64,000 bases of DNA from Rhabditoides inermis. Taxonomy: Eukaryota; Nematoda; Chromadorea; Rhabditida; Rhabditidae. The notes beneath the pieces were generated by a model. That model was given only the letters and a program-made list of their open reading frames with translations, did no database searches and had not been told where the DNA came from. Of this stretch, positions 33,866 to 49,224 are shown one piece after another (within the stretch, counting starts at the first letter, position 1; every line of letters begins with the position of its first letter). The stretch lies in the NCBI GenBank assembly GCA_963966185.1, contig CAWZYM010000041.1, forward strand, positions 62,001-126,000, given 5' to 3'. A program made the position numbers and the translations under genes.

Positions 33866-36800
33866 TGTGTGCATGTGTTGTTGTGAGAGAAGGCGTTTGT
33901 TGATTGGACGATGACCCTCGCTGGATCGAGCCTTCCACCGATCGCTTAGCAGCTGCACATTCGTGTCGAGCCGCACCCGTACTGCGCAGTCGCTCTCTCG
34001 CTACTCACTCACGAGGAGAGGAGACTCGCTGCAAACAACTAGTCAACTAGATTCAAATTATGCAACATTTAACGAAAAAGACGCGAATATAGACAACATT
34101 GCGACGACACGGGGAAGAAACGAGAGTGAGCGATAGGGGGAGGGGGTGAGAGAGACGGCAACATTGGGCCTATGCGGGTTGTCTGCAGTGAGAGCGGCAG
34201 CAGCAGCGGCCCGAATTGATCGCTCGCTCGCTCGCACACACCCACACACACACTGCTATCGCGCATGCGTGCATGCGCAGCCGTCGCCCCGCTGCCTGCG
34301 CCGCCTTTCGTGTCAATCCCAAGTTCAATGTGAGTGCACTTGTCAACAGAAAGGGGTTTCCCCGCGCTGGGCGGCCGCAGAGGTGTGCACTGCGCGTCCG
34401 AAGCCGCCCGAGCAAAGCCACAATCACAACGAATCATCGCCTAGATGAGCGTTCTTATTCTTCTCTCTGTGAGATAAGTATAAGTGCACTCGGAGGTGTG
34501 TGCTATTGATTGATAGCGCAGCCGACACCGTGTTGGTTCAACTCTCCGCGGTGAAAAGAATGATGGAGATTGAGGATCGCACTGAGTACTGCGCTGACTT
34601 GGAAATTGAATGGATAGGTATAGTGAACTGTTGAGTGGAAGGGGAGAGGGGGGGGGGAAGAGAGACGAGGTGACAACCTACACCGACCCTCAAATACCAT
34701 AACCGGCTGGCGACGCTTTCTTGCGGAACGATGCAAACACCGCAATTACCAGCAGCATTGTTAGTATGCGTGTGGTTTTCGACATCACTCGCATCGTTAT
34801 CATCGACGTTGCCACATCGACGATAACGTGTTATCGGGAGGACGGATTCGTGAGCGCAAGCCTAATACGGTCAGCACAATGGCATAACCGCTAGTAAGAT
34901 CAAAATTCCTTCCGCAGCTTCGCGCCACTACAGCAAGTCGGCAAGGTGATAACTTATGAGAGGTGTGCTGGTTTTGGGGGTTTTGATTGTGTGTGAAGAC
35001 ATGGGTCTGGCACGGCACGGCAGCCGCTGCCATCGCACACACAGCAGGTGATAGGGGACTGGCTGGAGAGCGAGAGACGCGGCGGCGTTATCGCCCTCGT
35101 CCCAGTCGCAGCCGGTCAGCCCTCATCACACTGTCAACACCACTTACACAATCCAATATTCGAGTAAGCACATGTGGAGGTGCGGTCAGTATCTTTGGAA
35201 TCATTTACGTGTTGCAAGGCACTTGCCTAGTCATTCGAAGTAGTTTGGGACAGTTGGTGATGGGAGTGGTTGAAAGGCAAATGCGTAGTGCTAGGTGCTA
35301 GGCAACTCGAAGTAGTTTGTAGAGATTAAGCACCACTTAAAATAATTGGGCGATATACGGGGGATGTATTGCGAGTGCGGGCTGCAAAGGACGGCTTGAT
35401 TAGCCTCCGAGAAATACTAATTATGGCTGTGGCCTGTGGGCAACGAGGCGAGGCATGAGGCGAGGAGAGGAGAAGGGGCATATCGGGTTGAAAACGCGTT
35501 ACCGCATAGTCACTGTGATCGTTGCTGCTACGGCGGCGAGAGCTCAGACATCAATGCGCATGAAAAAGCCGGGCCGGGAAATACAAAACGATGTTTGCAT
35601 TGTACTTCAACTTAAGCAACATCGAAAGCGCACCGGGCGAATATCTTATCGCGACAACGTGAACGTTTTATATATTCCCGCGGAGATGCAACGTGGGACG
35701 GAATGCGTGTTGGTAACGTTGTGGAAACAGTAGCCAGGAGAATGGGAGAGACTGACCGTCAGAAAACAAAGTATCGGCAAAAAGGAACACTGTGCCGAAT
35801 TGACAGTTTTACGGTTCGAACACAAGAGATATTAGATGAAATGATAAGCGGGAGGTGGATACCGGTTGTGAATGAATGGGAGCAGAGAGCAGTGGCGTAG
35901 GGAAAGAGCGCAGCTGCGACGTCGTTTTGAGACGTTGAAGCATTTCAGTGACAGCGCATAAGTGGTGTCTATTACGGAGAAGAGGGGAAGGAGAAGGGAG
36001 GGGTTATTGAGGCGCAAACATGTGTACTACGCAGGTGGTGTTGACAGTCCTAAGTTGAACGGGACCCACTCCAAATCAATGAATTTCAAGAGAACGGGGT
36101 GGGTAGAGGGAGCAGACGGGAAGAGACGAAGCGGAGAAAGGATTGGCACAACACGATAAAGGATGGGGCGCACACAGTGTCAGCCAGTGAGATGGGCAGA
36201 AATATGATCGGCACTGCCGCACCAACACGCGAAAACAACACTTCAAAGAACACGGAACGGCAAACGACCGACGGATCGATTAGCCTTCAAACGGGGTGAG
36301 CAGGAAAATCGTATGGCACGACATTTAGTAGTGAGTGAAGTGATGCTTAAGGTGGAAGGTGAAAATATGCGGTAGTGAGAGCGATTTAGAAACATCGATA
36401 AATCGACTGCATGCAGCTAGCTAGGCTAGTTAGGTAGCTAGGTTAGTGGTCGGCTCTCCCCTTTTCTCTCTCTACTCTTCTCTCCTCATGCTCCGCCTCC
36501 TTCGCCCGCCCGTGTTGCGTTTTCTAACCAGATGTGTGCGAGATGTATGGAAACCGCGACGCGCCGCCTCCGCGACGCGGTCGTTAATTTAGTCATTTCA
36601 AAAAATAATTAATATAATTATCGATCGAATGCGCAATTTTTCATTTGTCTGGTTGGCTTTCCAATTGCCCGTTGCCTAGGAGACGATGTATGCTATACTT
36701 TTCCGATGTGAAATGTGCTTTGAATCATTCTCCCGCGCGGCGAGATGAGAATTGTGAGAGATAAACAGATGTTCCATAATTTCAAATTATCTTGAGTTTA

Positions 36801-37250
36801 TGTATGTTATAATACACTATCGATTAATTTCGACGTCACACGTCAATCATAAACCGACTAGTGAGTTACGTTATCCGCAGGACGTGGACATACGCGTATG
36901 GACGGACGGCGAGATTTGGACGAAGAAAGTGGGTGTTGTTGGTTTCGAGTTGGTGTGTGATTGGGCGCCCGAGAGAAACGGTCGGAGATTGATTGGGTGG
37001 ACGGGTTGATGAGAGCGTATCGAGAATGAATCGCGTTGAGTGTGACCGTGAGTGTGTTTCCCCGCCGCCGGTGTGTTACTGCGCTTGTCTGGTGTACAAG
37101 TCTGCACTTGTTCATTGCATTGATCCGCGCCCGTTTCGTCAATGCGGCGCAGCGTCAAGTGTGAGTCACACTCGTCGTGTGCTCCTTATCATGTTTTCGT
37201 AATGATTATTTTCGCTTTCAGTTGATGGTGAGTGGCTGCGCAGGCCTATA
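33866..37250. other. Divergent intergenic region between sestrin and CSK
   Basis: About 3.4 kb without a convincing coding exon. Several plus-strand frames of 60-105 codons occur (for example around 35455-36300), but they are rich in Arg and Lys, lack recognisable domains and have no clear splice pattern. A near-duplicate phrase TCGAAGTAGTTTG occurs near 35240 and 35308. Promoters and 5'-UTR exons of both genes are expected here. Confidence 0.45.
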
Positions 37251-40220
<2,970 letters not shown>

Positions 40221-40666
40221 AGTATCGATTGATTGACGTATCGATTGATTGCTTGACATGAGTAGGCGTAGCAGCCGGCTAGTCACGTGTTCGTCTCCCT
40301 GTCAGATCTGCTCCCCTCTACCCTATTCCTTTTACACTTACTATTTTATATTGCTCACCCAGAGTGTGTCTTACTGTAACCCTCGTTTCTCTCGTGACTC
40401 TTTCATAGGGTGCCTAATAATGTACTGTCTCCTCATCTTGAATCTTGTTTCATCGACTCTCGACGGCTGTGACTGCATAGCAGAAGCTTGTGTCTCTGTC
40501 GATTTTGTTTTAGGTGATATTTTGTGATTTTGTATGCTGATTGTATGTATAATACCTACATAATACGTTTTTGACATTTGTTGTAGCAAGTCTCGCTGTA
40601 GGCAGGCGAGGCGGCGAGTATATGTTTTGTCCCAAATCAAACACATTGCGGTATACGACCGCGCAT

Positions 40667-40672
40667 AATAAA
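40667..40672 (+). promoter_or_regulatory. AATAAA polyadenylation signal of CSK
   Basis: AATAAA about 450 bp after the CSK stop and only about 120 bp before the MTMR start, so the two genes are closely packed in tandem. Confidence 0.55.
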
Positions 40673-40790
40673 TGAGTGAATGGTACTGTGTGGTGGTGTG
40701 TTTGTGGTTGTGATCGGTACCCACTAGGCCGTGTTATACTTGAACTGTACTGCTACTGATGAACTGTGTATGGGACTCTCAGATGTGCTA

Positions 40791-43700
40791 ATGGACGTGA
40801 GTAAGTCGTTTCGCTCGTTTGTGAATTATGAAGAGGGGAGAAAGGAAAGCACACATACGACGAGTGAATATGTGGTCGGCGAACTGCAGCTCATTCCAGG
40901 TATCGCTCATCATCGAAATGACCAAATTTTAGTCATGAACATTACAGGAGAAATAATCTCATCAGAATGCACAGATGTGTTCTTCTATCGACAGTTTGAT
41001 GATCGCCTCTTTGGACGAATACACTGTACAAATTTTCGCATTTCATTTGCGCCCTCTTTTCCGGTAGACGTGAGTGCTGATCGGGAATGGCTTGTATTTG
41101 TGGATGGATTGGTTGCAGTATGTTCTGCCGCGCCGCTTCAAACTGATCGATGAACGATTCGACGTACCCTTATGCTCTATTTCACATATCTACTACGCAC
41201 TCTTCAAACAACGTCAGTCAACACTTGATATTATTCACAGTATTTAATTATTGTGGCAATATGGAGTTCACACCATCACACCATCACACCATCACACCAT
41301 CACACCATCACACCATCACACCATCACACCATCACACCATCACACCATCACACCATCACACCATCACACCATCACACTACCACACCATAAGACAATCATA
41401 CTATCCAGATCTACCATAATTTTATCATCTTCCGTTGAAGTCTATTTCTTGGTCCTCTCACATAATGTTGTTACAATTTATGGCATATTTAATGAACTAC
41501 CAATCGAAATTGTGCCAACCGGTGTACTCCTCCTGGCACGAGCAATTCAGAAAACACTATCGTTAGGACCCTTGTCATCATGCTCTTCATTTGCATTCCT
41601 CCCACCGTCTACCCGCTGTGTTCTAGTGGCGAAAGACTGCCAAGATGATACCCTAGAGTACGAATTAGCACAAATTATGTCCGTTTGTACAACACTTTCT
41701 GAACTTGTTAATGCGATCAGCAACATTCGTTCTTCGAAGAGTAAGATCATTGTTCAATAATTTAACACGATCCTTCGATAGACTGTTTGCTAAGAGTCGA
41801 GGTATCGGCATCGGCACCTATGTAGTTCCCGTCAGCATGGTGTTTTGTGAATTCATTCAGAACTGTTGTTTTGAAACCGAGTCTCAAACTAGTAAGGCCT
41901 TGTGTAATAACTAAGGATGTAGCGTATCGGCTCAGCGGGTCTAGATACAAATGGTATGGTCTAGTCTCTAGTGGTTGGGTAGGCTGATAGTACGATAAAA
42001 GTGCGCTAAATTGTCGAACCAACATGATACATTATGCGAGAGGATCCAGGCAGACCGAAGATGTGGTTGTGGATTGGTTGTGTAATGGTGTGGTCATGTG
42101 GTGATTTGGTGGTGTGTGATGGTGTGATGGTGTGATTTCCTATATATGGTGTGGGTGATGTGGTGATGTAGTGGTGTAGTGGCGTGGGTTGTGTGAGTGG
42201 TGTGGTGGTGTGATGGTGTGGTTTCCTATTCGCCAATTATTGTCGGGTATTTTATAATTGTTTGCAATTCTTGTAGATGATACGGGTGAGGGAATCGCCG
42301 AGAAACGCAAGTTCAAACAGCTCAAAGAGCCTCTGTCCAGCAGTCAGATCGTGTCGTTTATCAAGCTGTACATAAAGGTGGGTAGCAAAGTAACCAATTG
42401 AAAGTGATATTGATTTATCGATTGATTTGCAGGATTTTCGTGTGTTGACGGTGGATCTGACGCGTTCGCAGAATGGGGCGAACCTTGCCAATCACATCCT
42501 TCACTTCTCGCGTCCGTCGGCGGTTGAGCATCTACCACAGATGGGATGCGCGGGAGGCGAAAATAAGGGTGCGTGGGCGGTACGAGATTGAATGAGTGAT
42601 TCGATTGGTTCGATTGATTGGTTGTTTGCAGTGTACATGAATGAGGCTGATCACTGGCAGTCGGAACTGGAGAGGTGCGGGCAGCTGGAGAGGGGCAAGT
42701 GGCGGGTGTGCAACACTCTCAGGGACAGGCTCTTCATCGACAGGTGAGCAGCAGCCAGGCAGGTGCAGTGAGAAGCATTTGTCGTCCAGCTACCCTCGCA
42801 ACGTCGTCATCCCGTTCGACCTTGTGAAACACGAAATGGACCACATGATACTCAATTGGAGGCACGGACGATTCCCGGTGAGGAATTGATTCACACACTG
42901 TCTATTCTGTCATGCAAGGTCGTAATAATTGAATGTACAGTGTATTTTCTGTTAGATCTGGACGTGGGCGCATGCGAATGGGGCGAGTCTGCTGCGCTCT
43001 TCGATGCCCGATCACAACACGGTGGCACAGCAGCTCGATGACAAGTCAGTCATACACCACTTACACATGAACATTCGGCATCACGCATGAGATGCATAGT
43101 GGAATGCTTGTGTTGAGGTACTGTGCGTACGTGGGCCGCAGCCATCCGATGGGCGACCCGCCACATCGAATCATCCTCCCTCCGGAGATCGGACCCGACA
43201 GGATTGCCAAGGCGTACGAGAAGCTGCGGACGATATGCTCTATTGGTGGGTCGACAGCGAGTGGGCTGCGAGCATTGATTGATTCCAGACTCTCTGCGAC
43301 AATGGAATTATCTGGAGAAGGATTGGTTGGAGCGGCAAGCAAATACGGGATGGCTGCAGTTGGTGCGTGGAGAGAAGGAGTATACTGTAGTGAAGGATTA
43401 CTGTAAGTGTAATGTGATTGATTCCAGGTAGGTGAGTGTCTGGCGCGCACTTCTGAAGTGGTGGAGTGGATGCTGGATCGAGGGCGGAGTGTGATTCTGT
43501 ATGGTGAGAGTACGGTAGGGTACTGTAGGTAATTGAACAATTTGTTCAGAAGAGGACGGTCGGGATTCGAGCGCCGTGATAGCATCCCTGGTGCAGGTGT
43601 GTTGTGATAGAGACGCTCGACAGAACGGCGGACTCGACTCGCTTATTGCAAAGGTGAGTGCAAAGAGAGAGACAAAGAGAAGTAGAGGTCAGTCTCTTCG

Positions 43701-44200
43701 AAACTGCCTTCGAAAGGCGAACAAACAACACACAGTGTGTTTCGGAGGCGTTTTGAATGAGCTTTTTCAAAGAGACTGATCAGATTTTGAGAGAGACAGA
43801 GATGAGCGATGGAAGTGAGGGAGGGAGGGAGAGAGGGAGAGAGGCGAGTGTTGCAGGAGTGGAGTGCACTGGGCCACCCGTTCGGGGAGCGTCAGTTGAA
43901 CGCGACTCGCGACGACCGCCCCGCCGCCCCCGCATTTCTCCTTTTCCTCGACTGCCTCGCACAGCTCACCAGACTCTATCCCACACAGTCAGTCGTGTTG
44001 TTGTTGTTGTTGTTTACGATGCTGTTCATTCAGATTCAACTACTCCTCCCATCTTTTGATGGCTCTCTGGGACGTGTCTCTCACAGGCATGGTGCCTTCA
44101 TTCGCATGCTCGACTGTGTCCGAACAGGTATCTGTACTCTCTCTCCCTCCCTCTCCCTCCCTCCCTCTCTCTCCCTCCCTCTCTCTCTCCCTCTTTCTCT

Positions 44201-44241
<41 letters not shown>

Positions 44242-47200
44242 CCTCCTTTCTCTTATTATTTCTTTGCAGATTGCTCTGAACCGCATAGGGCGAGCGTTCC
44301 CTATGGAGCGTCACTACACCCCAGAGTACACGAGGTTGTTCTCGAATGTGAATAACGATGCGGCTCAGCTTCTGCAGAAGATACGTGAGTGTTATTCGGA
44401 TGTGATTACTCGAATCATATAGGTTCTAAACCAGACGAGATGGTAGTGTATTGTGGTGTGAGTGTGCGTTGCACTTTATCATATGATGCGAGTCCGTATA
44501 AATGATTTGATTTTGATGTTGTGTGCGTTGCAGGTGCGGGTTGTCTTCTTCTTGCGGATGTGCTCCGACCGCCGACTCAGCTATGCGATGTGCGACTGTG
44601 GGACGAGTGCTATCTGCGGTGGATTCCCCCCGCTGCCACCGCGGTGAGTGCGAGATGGGAAATGGGCACAATGAAACACAAGTTTGTCACAAGTATGTAT
44701 TTACAAACTACTCCCGAATTGCCTTCCAACTACGTCAAAACGCTTTCACTTGAACTACTTAAAAATGTATTAGAGAGGGCGCGCAGCGCCCTCTCTCTTG
44801 GGTTAAAATAAGGCTCGCGCCAGAATTTTCAAGTAGCGATATCCAAAGGACATGTTAGCAACAATGTGAAGTCTTCCAATTTATGTTAGTTAGATTCGCA
44901 CGGTTCCATAGGGCAGATCACTAATTGACGGCATCTTTGTATCTTTTCTCCGAAAGAAGTTATGAGCGATCTCGCACTCGCACTAGGCGAAAGGCCAGCG
45001 TGTGGGTGGGTGTCGTTTCCAGTCACGCTAGCTGATAGCTAGCCCTCTGCTGGCGGGCGAGCGCGAGAGCACGCGAGAGAGCACGCTGTTTGGAGAGAGA
45101 CAGATGTACTTTGGTGGCTGCGATCAGTAGGAATTAGATAAGGGGAGAGAGAAAGAGAGAACGAGAGAACGAGAGAACGAGAGAACGAGAGAACGAGAGA
45201 ACGAGAGAACGAGAGAACGAGAGAACGAGAGAACGATATAACGAGAGAAAAGGAGAAAAAGAGAGGAGGGAAGGAGGGAAGGAGAGACGGAGAGAACGAG
45301 AGAACGAGAGAACGAGAGAAGGATAGAAAGAGAGAACGAGAGAACGAGAGAACCAGAGAAAGAGAGAAAGATATAAAAAGAGAACGAGAGAGCTAGAGAA
45401 CGAGAGAAAGAGAGAAAGGGAGAAGGAGGGAAGGAGGGATGGAGACAAGAAGAGAAGGATAGAAAGAGAGAACGAGAGAACTAGAGAACGAAAGAAAGAG
45501 AGAAAGAGAGAAAGAGATAAAGAGAGAACGAGAGAAAGCGAGAACGATATAACGAGAGAATTAGAGAACGAGAGAAAGAGAGAATGGGAGGAGGAGGGAA
45601 GGAGGGAAGGAGAGAAAGAGAGAAAGAGAGAACGAGAAAACGAGAAAACGAGAGAAAGAGAAAACGAGAGAAAGAGAGAACGATATAACGAGAGAGCTAG
45701 AGAACGAGAGAAAGAGAGAAAGGGAGAAGGAGGGAAGGAGGGATGGAGAGAAGAAGAGAAGGAGAGAAGGAGAGAACTAGAGAAGAAAGAGAGAAAGAGA
45801 GAAAGAGAGAAAGAGAGAAAGAGAGAAAGAGAGAAAGAGAGAAAGAGAGAAAGAGAGAACGAGATAATGAGAGAACGAGAGAACGAGAGAAAGAGAAACC
45901 GATAGAAAGAGAAAACGAGTGAAAGAGAGAACGATATAACGAGAGAACTAGAGAACGAGAGAAAGAGAGAAAGTGAGAAGGCGGGAAGGAGGGAAGGAAA
46001 GAAGGAGAGAACGAGACAACGAGAGAACGAGACAACGAGACAACGAGAGAACGAGAGAACGAGAGAACGAGAGAACGAGAAAACGAGAGCACGAGAGAAC
46101 GAGAGAAAGAGAGAACGATATAACGATATAACGAGAGAAATAGAGAACGAGAGAAAGAGAGAAAGAGAGAAGGAGAGGAGGAGGGAAGAAGAGAAGGAGA
46201 GACGGAGAGAACGAGAGAACGAGAGAACGAGAGAAGGATAGAAAGAGAGAACGAGATAAAGAGAGAACGAGAGAACGAGAGAACGAGAGAACGAGAAAAC
46301 GAGAGAAAGAGAGAACAAGAGAAAGAGAGAACGAAAGAAAGAGAGAACGATATAACTAGAGAACGAGAGAACGAGAGAAAGAGAGAAGGAGGGTGGTAGG
46401 AGGGAAGGAGGGAAGAAGAGAAGGAGAGACGGAGAGACGGAGAAAACGAGAGAACGAGAGAACGAGAAACGAGAGAACGAGAGAACGAGAGAACGAGAGA
46501 ACGAGAGAAAGAGAGAAAGAGAGAAAGAGAGAAAGAGAGAAAGAGAGAAAGAGAGAACTGGAGAACTAGAGAAAAAGAGAAAGGGAGAAGGAGGGAAGGA
46601 GGGAAGGAGAGAAGGAGAGAAGGAGACACGCGAGAACGAGAGAACGAGAGAACGAGAACGAGAGAACCAGAGAACGAGAGAACGAGAGAACGAGAGAAAG
46701 AGAAAACGAAATAACGAGAGAACTAGATAACGAGAGAACGAGAGAACGAGAGAAAGAGAGAAAGGGAGAAGGGGGGAAGGAGGGAAGGAGAGAAGGAGAG
46801 ACGGAGAGACGGAGAGAACGAGAGAACGAGAGAACGAGAGAACGAGAGAAAGAGAGAAAGAGAGAACGAGAGAAAGAGAGAAAAGAGAGAAAAGAGAGAA
46901 CGAGAGAAAGAGAGAAAAGAGAGAAAGAGAGAAAGAGAGAACGAGAGAACGAGAGAACTAGAGAACGAGAGAAAGAGAGAAAGGGATAACGAGAGAACGA
47001 GAGAAAGAGAGAACGAGAGAAAGAGAGAACGAGAGAAAGAGAGAAGGAAAGAAGGAGGGAAGGAAGGAAGGAGGGAAGGAGAGGAGGAGAGGAGGAGAGA
47101 ACGAGAAAACGAGAAAAAATATCGTAAAAATTCGAAAAGAAATTGATGAAATAATGAGAGAAAAACGTGTATGAAGATGAGAGAGAAAATTTCTATGAAA

Positions 47201-48448
47201 TTCAACAAAAGGACATATATTATCTTTTAAAAGTACTTCCGTAAAAAGTGTTGTTTGTGTTAACCTGATTCAAGAAAAGCGCATGCATATATTATTAATT
47301 TTTGAAAAATCAAATCGTAAACACCTGAACATGAAAACTAACACAAACTTGCTCTTTCAAAACGAAAAATGTTGAATTTAATTCCATGTTTAATTTTTTT
47401 TGACATTTTTACACCTGTATATTGAGTTAAACATTCAAACAACATCACGATTAACATATTATTTTATTGATAAACCGTATATATAATAAATATTTCGTGT
47501 CCTCAAAAAAAAACACTAAAGAAACAAAACACTCGTATTATTCTGAATGTTAGGTTTCTATATTCGTTTGAAAGAGCAAGTTTGTGTTAGTTTTCATGTT
47601 CAGGTGTTTACGATTTGATTTTTCAAAAATTAATAATATATGCATGCGCTTTTCTTGAATCAGGTTAACACAAACAACACTTTTTACGGAAGTACTTTTA
47701 AAAGATAATAATGTCATGTGTTGAGAACGGCGGCGTTGTTGTGGCGGAGGAGCGTGTGGATGGATTGATGGAAGGGATTGCGCGTCGGGCGGGCGAGGTG
47801 TGGAGTCGACAGTACGTGGGCAGGAGGGGACTGGTGAGTGGGAGGGAGGGAGGGAGGGGCATGTGGTGATTGGAGAGTGATGGTCGGCTTGCAGACGTCG
47901 TCTCAGTACCCCTACTCTCCTGCCGACCCAGTGCACCGATGCGCGCGCTCCAAGACTGCCGGCGCATCCGGAGACAAGGACGATACCGTGTCGCTCAGTA
48001 ATCTCAGTATATCTAGTGTCAAGGTACGCAGTTGACGGTGGGGCAATGTGAACGTGGTAATGACAGGCTCGGTCGCATCACGACCTGGCGTCGTCGCTGC
48101 ATGTTCGTCCGTCAATGAAGGAGCCGCGTCGCTCTCTGGGAGACCGGATGGCTATGCTCGTCACTGGATCCCCCCGTCAATCGAGGAAGGGGAGGGGTGG
48201 AGACGCGATGCACATTGGCAGTCCTGTGGTGGTGGTGGGGCCTGCGCCGCTTGCCACCGATAGGTGCGTGTTATAAGGAGGCGATGGGAAAAGGTACATT
48301 ATGTAATGCATTCAGGCCTGCTGTTGATAACAGCGATGAGATCGTGCCGTCTCGCCAGGCCCCGCCCCGCCCAGGCCCGCCCCCCATTGCACCCAAACCT
48401 AGCCTGAGAAGCAGACCGCAGCTCGATCCACGGAATATCATGCCTTAG
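40791..48448 (+). CDS. MTMR10/12: Myotubularin-related pseudophosphatase, MTMR10/11/12 type
   Basis: Start MDVSKSFRSFVNYEEGR aligns with the FRSY region of MTMR10. A PH-GRAM domain follows: ELQLIPG joined to EIISSECTDVFFYRQ, GRIHCTNFRISF, ERFDVPLCSISHIYY, KFKQLKEPLSSSQI and DFRVLTVDLTRSQ. The myotubularin domain has WRVCNTLRDRLFI, YPRNVVIPFDL, IWTWAHANGASLLRSS and LFLDCLAQL. Where active enzymes have HCSDGWDRT, this protein reads LYEEDGRDSS, so the catalytic Cys and Arg are gone. MTMR10-12 carry a similar EEE/DRD motif and act as partners of active myotubularins; that role is inferred here. The C-terminus (VVVAEERVDGLMEGIARRAG, then Pro/Ser-rich, ending PRNIMP) lies beyond a 3.1-kb intron of repeats and has a GAG acceptor. 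Possible longer N-terminus from 40731. Confidence 0.9.
41274..41386. repeat. (CACACCAT)n array, left side of MTMR intron
   Basis: About 13 copies of the 8-mer ACACCATC. An inverted, more degenerate copy (GATGGTGT units) lies at about 42070-42230 near the other end of the same 1.06-kb intron. Confidence 0.9.
41400..41760 (+). other. Unexplained open frame inside MTMR intron
   Basis: About 110 codons with a balanced composition follow the 8-mer array in frame and end at TAA 41758-41760. It includes GVLLLARAIQKTL, RCVLVAKDCQDDTLEYELAQ and LSELVNAISNI. The order (helix, strand with VLVAKD, acidic turn, helix ending in a Cys) loosely recalls the L7Ae/GADD45 fold, but this is only an impression. 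There is no nearby ATG and the MTMR frame does not need it. It may be transposon-borne, a retrocopy or chance. Confidence 0.25.
42070..42230. repeat. Degenerate GATGGTGT array, right side of MTMR intron
   Basis: GT-rich, about 160 bp, with scattered GATGGTGT units in inverted orientation to the 41274-41386 array. It ends about 45 bp before the next MTMR exon (HDTGEGIAEKRK). Confidence 0.75.
44200..44239. repeat. (CT)n microsatellite in MTMR intron
   Basis: CT run serving as the pyrimidine tract before the exon IALNRIGRAFPMERHYTP. Confidence 0.85.
44769..44797. repeat. Dispersed GC-rich hairpin, copy 2
   Basis: ATTAGAGAGGGCGCGCAGCG continuing to CCCTCTCTC. It is the reverse complement of 8763-8790 except for one missing C in the loop and minor end differences. 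Confidence 0.7.
45143..47117. repeat. 2-kb purine minisatellite, GAGAACGA/GAGAAAGA units
   Basis: About 1,975 bp of almost pure purine on the plus strand made of interspersed AGAGAACG, AGAGAAAG and AGGAGGGA units, with higher-order blocks of roughly 200-400 bp. It lies inside an MTMR intron. Long minus-strand open frames here (Ser/Leu/Phe-rich) are translations of the repeat. The homopurine strand could form a triplex; this is inference. Confidence 0.95.
47220..47708. mobile_element. 489-bp foldback MITE with TA target duplication
   Basis: Inverted arms of about 140 bp begin TTATCTTTTAAAAGTACT and are flanked by TA (47218-47219 and 47709-47710). The AT-rich centre has no frame. The terminus is shared with 8065-8393 but the interiors differ. 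It ends only about 15 bp before the acceptor of the last coding part of MTMR. Confidence 0.88.
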
Positions 48449-48716
48449 GTACTGGATGCAGCTCACTGTGGATCACTGTAGCATAATTGATGCGATGATG
48501 CCCACTAGTCTTATCCAGTCTTCAATTTCAGTTTCTCCCTTTTCACAATTTCTGTATTTTGAGCGTATTTTTGTTTGTGTCGATATTCTCATTGTATGTG
48601 TTCACTTGAAGTGTTCTTGAGAGCTGCTCATGTAAGTCGGTGATTATGGAATGTGTATTAGCATGCGTGATTCGAAATTTGAATATTGTTTTATGAATTT
48701 TGTATGCAGCAAATGT

Positions 48717-48722
48717 AATAAA
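48717..48722 (+). promoter_or_regulatory. AATAAA polyadenylation signal of MTMR
   Basis: AATAAA about 270 bp after the MTMR stop. The sequence from here to 49215 shows no other supported feature. Confidence 0.6.
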
Positions 48723-49224
48723 TATATTTTATAGATATCCCTGGTTTGATTATTGACTAATTCAGTTTATAGCAGTGAGCATGTATGACTACACTACACT
48801 ACGAGTAGCTTACACTATGCCGGCGTTTGAAAAGACAAGTCCGAACTTCAATGCAACTGGGAGCTGGCAGAGAGGGAAGAATAATAATACTTGCATGTAG
48901 CTACACTTTGAGGTGATGAACGAATACTGATTGTCTGAAAGTTCATAGAAAAAATGTCTAGAATCATTATAAACAAGCATGGTATCCATATCCATATTAC
49001 AATATGGCCGAAACTGGAAATAAGAGAGGATAGAGAAGTCGAGTGGACAATAATTATGAGAGAGGTAGTAACGGTGAAATGATCAAGATAATTGTTTTCA
49101 ATAGAACCTAATGTGTTTTTATTTGTACTATCACAATATTGGTAAATAATTAATGTTGGTGTTCGTATTGTCGTGAGTCGTTCGTATCGTAAAATTAAAG
49201 AAGGCTCGGAAGATTGGTGTGACC

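Noticed and set aside
35455..36300. Plus-strand frames between sestrin and CSK as genes
   Set aside because: Short, basic, low-information frames with no domain or consistent splice sites.
41251..41419. Histidine-rich repeat protein (HTITPSHH repeats)
   Set aside because: It is the in-frame translation of the ACACCATC microsatellite inside an MTMR intron; conserved MTMR sequence splices around it.
45134..46629. Long minus-strand frames of 394 and 310 codons (Ser/Leu/Phe/Arg)
   Set aside because: They are translations of the GAGAAAGA/GAGAACGA minisatellite, with no domain, no complexity and no splice pattern.
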